Both the position numbers and the translations under genes were made by a program. The notes under the pieces are model-generated. The model searched no databases, was not told the DNA's origin, and saw only the letters and a program-made list of their open reading frames with translations. This document shows positions 58,263 to 64,000 of a DNA stretch of 64,000 nucleotides, piece after piece. Numbering within the stretch: position 1 is the first letter of the stretch; each line of letters starts with the position of its first letter. The stretch is taken from the NCBI GenBank assembly GCA_032433765.1, contig JAVIAB010000008.1, positions 45,879,106 through 45,943,105 of the forward strand. Reading direction: 5' to 3'. Source of the stretch: Megaustenia siamemsis (taxonomy: Eukaryota; Mollusca; Gastropoda; Stylommatophora; Ariophantidae).

Positions 58263-58294
58263 TATTGTTCTTTCAGATCAGGGTGTTAGACTGG

Positions 58295-60305
<2,011 letters not shown>

Positions 60306-60494
60306 TATCTGAACACCAAATTTTATACATGTATTCTTGTTGTCTTTGTGTAATCATGATACAGAAATTATATATAATACCAGAATACAATGCTACATTA
60401 GTTTTGAAGTCTGTCCATGTAGATATCAAAATCAATTTTGGATGAAATGTTATCATGTGGTGAAAATGTATTAACAGTCAGTTTCTTTATAAAC

Positions 60495-60880
60495 TAAGTC
60501 TCACAACTACCTAAGCACTACAACTGCCTAAGCATTACAAATATTTAAAAGCCTTCTAACTGCTTAAGCCTTACAACTACCTAAGCATTACAACAGTCTA
60601 AGCCTTACAACTACCTAAGCATTACAACAGTCTAAGCCTTACAACTACTTGAGCACTACAACTGTCCAAGCTTACAACTGTTTAAGCCTTACAGCTACCT
60701 AAGCACTACAACTGTCCAAGCTTACAACTGTTTAAAAGTCTTACAACTGTTTAAGCCTTACAACTACCTAAGCATTACAACAGTCTAAACCTTACAACTA
60801 CCTAAGCACTACAACTGTTTAAGCTTACAACTGTTTAAAAGCCTTACAACTGCCTATGCCGTAAAACTGCTTAAGTCTTA
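60495..60880. repeat. degenerate 16-18-bp repeat
   Basis: Many copies of TTACAACTACCTAAGCA and TTACAACTGTTTAAGCC-like units. Confidence 0.85.
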
Positions 60881-60884
60881 CAAT

Positions 60885-61530
60885 TATCTGACCATCACAT
60901 CTCTACATGTGACCTACAATCACTCATCCAATGAATAAAATGTCTGATAGAAACACCTTATGGTGATTGCACTGTGCATTCAGCCTTTATTCTTCAATTC
61001 TATAACCATCTTCGCTCGTCTCCCCCATGACATTAAAAATAAAAACTGATTAATGAAACATTGCTTATAAGTCCAATCTCTCCCAGAGTTGATACTGTAC
61101 AAGAGCTAGCAGCATACTGCCATTAGGGTATGTTAGTGAGCAATTAATGTTAATCCAGGTTCCACCATTTGGTCATAAATTCTAACACTATAATTATACT
61201 GAGCTCCACTGTTATAGGGTTAATATTTAAAGATAAATGTAACACAGATATACAAAAATATTTAATGCTATCAATGTAAATGGATCAATATAAATGCTAT
61301 GTGTGATGAAGACACAAATAAACATTACATAAAGAAAACAAATTATTCTTCTTCATGGATGTGTGTATGTGGTGGCAATATATACAAATATTTACAAGCT
61401 AAGCTAATATCGTCAGTAATTCTAAAACAATGTAAAAAAAATGCCAACATTATATAAACACAAATAACAAAAGATACATCATTAATATAAAAATCAACAA
61501 AGATGGCAGTGAAAAAGACACATTTAGATA
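60885..61530. other. AT-rich unassigned region
   Basis: No gene or repeat recognised. Confidence 0.5.
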
Positions 61531-61995
61531 TATAATCCTCATTCTAAATAAGCAAGCGTGAATCTGACTGCACAATTTTCTTCACAATTTTTTTACAGGC
61601 AGACAATCACTTTATATCATCTGACATTGAACTGATCATCAATTTTCTAAGGTTAACATACTTCAAGAATACAATCCTGAATCTAAATACACAATTTTCA
61701 TCAATTTTTCACAGGTAGACAAGCATTTTATACTGCCTGACATTGAACTAATCATGAATTTTAAAAAGTTAACATGCTTCAAGTATATAATCTAGAATCT
61801 AAAAGTACACATTTCATTAATTTTTTCATAGGTAGACAAGCACTTTATACTTTCTGACATTGAGCTAATCTTGAAGTTTCTAATGTTAATATGCCTCTAA
61901 ACATACAATCCTGAATCTAAAGCACAATTTTCAAAGGTACATAGCCACTTTATAGTCTTATTTTGGACTGATCATCAAATAATTAAAAAAAAAAG
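61530..61995. repeat. degenerate ~120-bp tandem repeat, four units
   Basis: Units share an AATCCTGAATCTAAA start, CACAATTTTCATCAATTTTT, CAGGTAGACAAGCACTTTAT and CTGACATTGAACTAATCAT. Confidence 0.8.
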
Positions 61996-61999
61996 GACA

Positions 62000-63095
62000 A
62001 GTTACTAGACATACAATCTAAATGCACAATTCAATTATAAATTAAATGTGCATTCATTATTCAAATATTTAAAAACATAATAAAAAATATAGATGCCACA
62101 ATCAATATATATATGTATATATATTTATATAAATTCAGCTTTATAGTACGATACCAATGGTTTCCATTTAAATATATCTACAAATCAACAAGTTCTGAAA
62201 ACTGTGTAGGCAATATTCTGTTTCAAATAATACAACAGGAGATCACATATTGAAGCAGAGATGAAAATATACACAAAGCTTTGACATTTTCTTGTATCAA
62301 GCTTAGATAAAATACATCCCACTGTAGAGGAATCTTTAAACAACTTTTATAAAATTATGTGTAAACTTAGACAAAATACATCTAATTTCATAAAATTGTA
62401 CACATATCTCCTAAGAGGTGAGTTAAATACTTTGTAATGAACAAATGTAAATAAATTGAACCTGAAAATATGGCTCATTTTATGAGAATACCAAAAAATG
62501 AAAACTGAAAAATTTACACCACTTAATGTCAATTACTAAAATATACATGTTATGGGCATACACATAAATATTTACTTAAACACAATTTATGTTAACTGAA
62601 ACACTTCTCAAGAAAATACACCTTAATGATATTTAAAAAATAAAAAATGTCTATGTGAATACATAGAAATATTAATTGAAAAACACAACAATTTAAATAA
62701 GGATACAAAAACATTGCAATTCAAATTACATCCAATTAAATATATTAATATAAAAAAAAATGGTAGCTATTATATATACATAATATTAATAATGAAATAG
62801 ACCTTTCACTGTGAAACATTTCCTTACATAAAAAGCAATACTGGATATGTATGTATAATTATTATAACTCTTGTTTTCACATGACACTTAAGTATACACA
62901 TTACTTCAATATACTTCTCATTTAAACTGTTTATACTATGCAAGAACAAACAAGTACAAAAATGAACAATAAATATTCATCACAAAAGTACGAACATAAA
63001 AAAGAAATCAGTGAACTTGCTACAACAAATCATACCAACCATCTTTTTTCATGTAATGTTTTACAAACTAAAAAACCTGCTAGCAGTTGTTATGG
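62000..63095. other. very AT-rich unassigned region
   Basis: No gene. Frames here have no motif. The only protein-like signal begins after 63100 on the minus strand. Confidence 0.5.
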
Positions 63096-63099
63096 CACA

Positions 63100-63690
63100 G
63101 ATTCTTTCCCTTCTACCTTTCAGCTCTCTGTGGAGCATAGATCTTCAACAAACACTTTCCAAGACGTTCTGTTTCTTGTCATTATTTTAAGATCATTCCA
63201 TGTCTTCTCCATCATCTTTATTTCTGTCTTCCTCTTTGTCTTTTTCTCTGGGGATTCCAAAAAAAGGGGTCTGTTATGTAATACTCTCAATTGGTTTCCA
63301 CAGTTTGTGTCCTATCCATCGCCATCGTCTTCGCTGTATCTCTTTATCCACTGGTATTTGACTGGTACATTTCCATCTTTCTATGTTAGTGATTTTGTCC
63401 TGCCATTTCCATCCTTTTATTCTGTGTAAGAATCTATTAATAAATGTCTGTATCTTCATGATTGTCGTTTTTGTTGTTCTCCATGTTTCACAACCATATA
63501 ATAAGACTGACTTAACATTGGAGTTGAAAATTTGTATTTTTGTATTTAACCTAATTTCTTTGGACTTCCATATGTTTCTCAGTGCAACAAATGCTCCTCT
63601 TGCTTTTGATATTTTTATTTTGGTATCATTCTGTTCCTCCCTCTTTGTCGATATTACTGCCAAGATATATGTAAGATTATACATCTAGCA
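63100..63690 (-). pseudogene. LINE RT thumb/tail fragment (family F)
   Basis: The minus-strand frame (63274-63684) reads ISKARGAFVALRNIWKSKEI, then RLNTKIQIFNSNVKSVLLYG, CETWRTTKT and RRRWRWIGHKLWKP. This is the well-known C-terminal half of LINE RT proteins, with CETW and RWIGH motifs. Beyond 63274 the tail continues with breaks (QKRQRGRQK-like and a decayed W-rich end). The catalytic core is missing. Confidence 0.85.
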
Positions 63691-64000
63691 GCTGTTATGG
63701 CATAGATTGCAATGCTATAATGAATTCAGTAGCATTGTTTAGCTGGGAAATCTATGAATGCTTTGCCCATACATCCAGGTCTGGATCCTTGGTTGTCTAT
63801 TATAATTCTGCTCACTTCCCTTCCACAAATAGTGTTGGTCTAAAGACAGGAATTCAAATAAGCAAACATACATCACAGTTGCAGAATTTCCATAACTGCT
63901 CCACTGCCCATCCCAGCATTTCTCAAAGCAAAAAGTTCCTGTCAGACATTGATTATAGTTACATCTTCTTCTACCTCTAAGCATATAGGATCAAGTAGAT
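63691..64000. other. unassigned window end
   Basis: Overlapping short frames on both strands without motifs. No gene supported. Confidence 0.4.

Overview
The window looks like non-coding, repeat-dominated genomic DNA from an animal, most likely a mollusc (probably a gastropod). That taxonomic reading is an inference. It rests on the mix of tRNA-derived SINEs, RT/RNase H LINE remnants, a metazoan-type Polinton-like DNA polymerase, long minisatellites and AT-rich filler. I see no host protein-coding gene that I can support. Nearly everything recognisable is a mobile element, a decayed piece of one, or a tandem repeat. By eye, tandem arrays make up roughly a sixth to a fifth of the window.

The outstanding object is at 16091-27471. 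It is an 11.4-kb element bounded by a 6-bp direct repeat (TGGGAA at 16085-16090 and 27472-27477) and almost perfectly palindromic. Two arms of about 5.6-5.7 kb meet around a 98-bp asymmetric centre (21802-21899). Each arm carries the same single gene, pointing outward from the axis. It encodes a family B DNA polymerase of about 1,394 codons with N-terminal zinc fingers, an OTU-like cysteine/histidine pair, a 3'-5' exonuclease and a polymerase. Each arm also has a TATA box, a spliced leader intron ending at the ATG, a poly(A) signal, and a ~135-bp tandem repeat near the axis (four units left, three right). The 6-bp duplication and the polymerase type point to the Polinton/Maverick (adintovirus-related) group, but no integrase, capsid or protease gene is present. 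The two gene copies are broken by different one-base homopolymer changes.

Layout. 1-1440: LINE tails. 1512-4333: 31-bp satellite. 4.9-8.7 kb: pieces of an I-like LINE, one apparently 5'-inverted, plus an interrupted repeat. 9035-9921: a tRNA-derived SINE whose A-box segment is amplified 20-fold. 10.2-13.0 kb: three minisatellites. 13335-15564: a decayed I-like LINE (RT plus RNase H, minus strand). 16.1-27.5 kb: the palindromic element. 28-33 kb: LINE and SINE fragments. 32.9-36.0 kb: 75-bp then 37-bp satellites. 37-57.6 kb: LINE-B copies, SINEs, TTAA-flanked MITEs and smaller arrays. 58295-60305: an uninterrupted 2-kb GATA array. 63.1-63.7 kb: another LINE RT fragment.

How the parts relate. 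One LINE group and one SINE group share a 3' tail ending in (GATA)n, the usual sign of a SINE borrowing a LINE's reverse transcriptase. A SINE at 47740-48107 seems to have inserted as a two-headed unit with a 16-bp target duplication. The palindromic element would need an integrase supplied from elsewhere, since it encodes only a polymerase.
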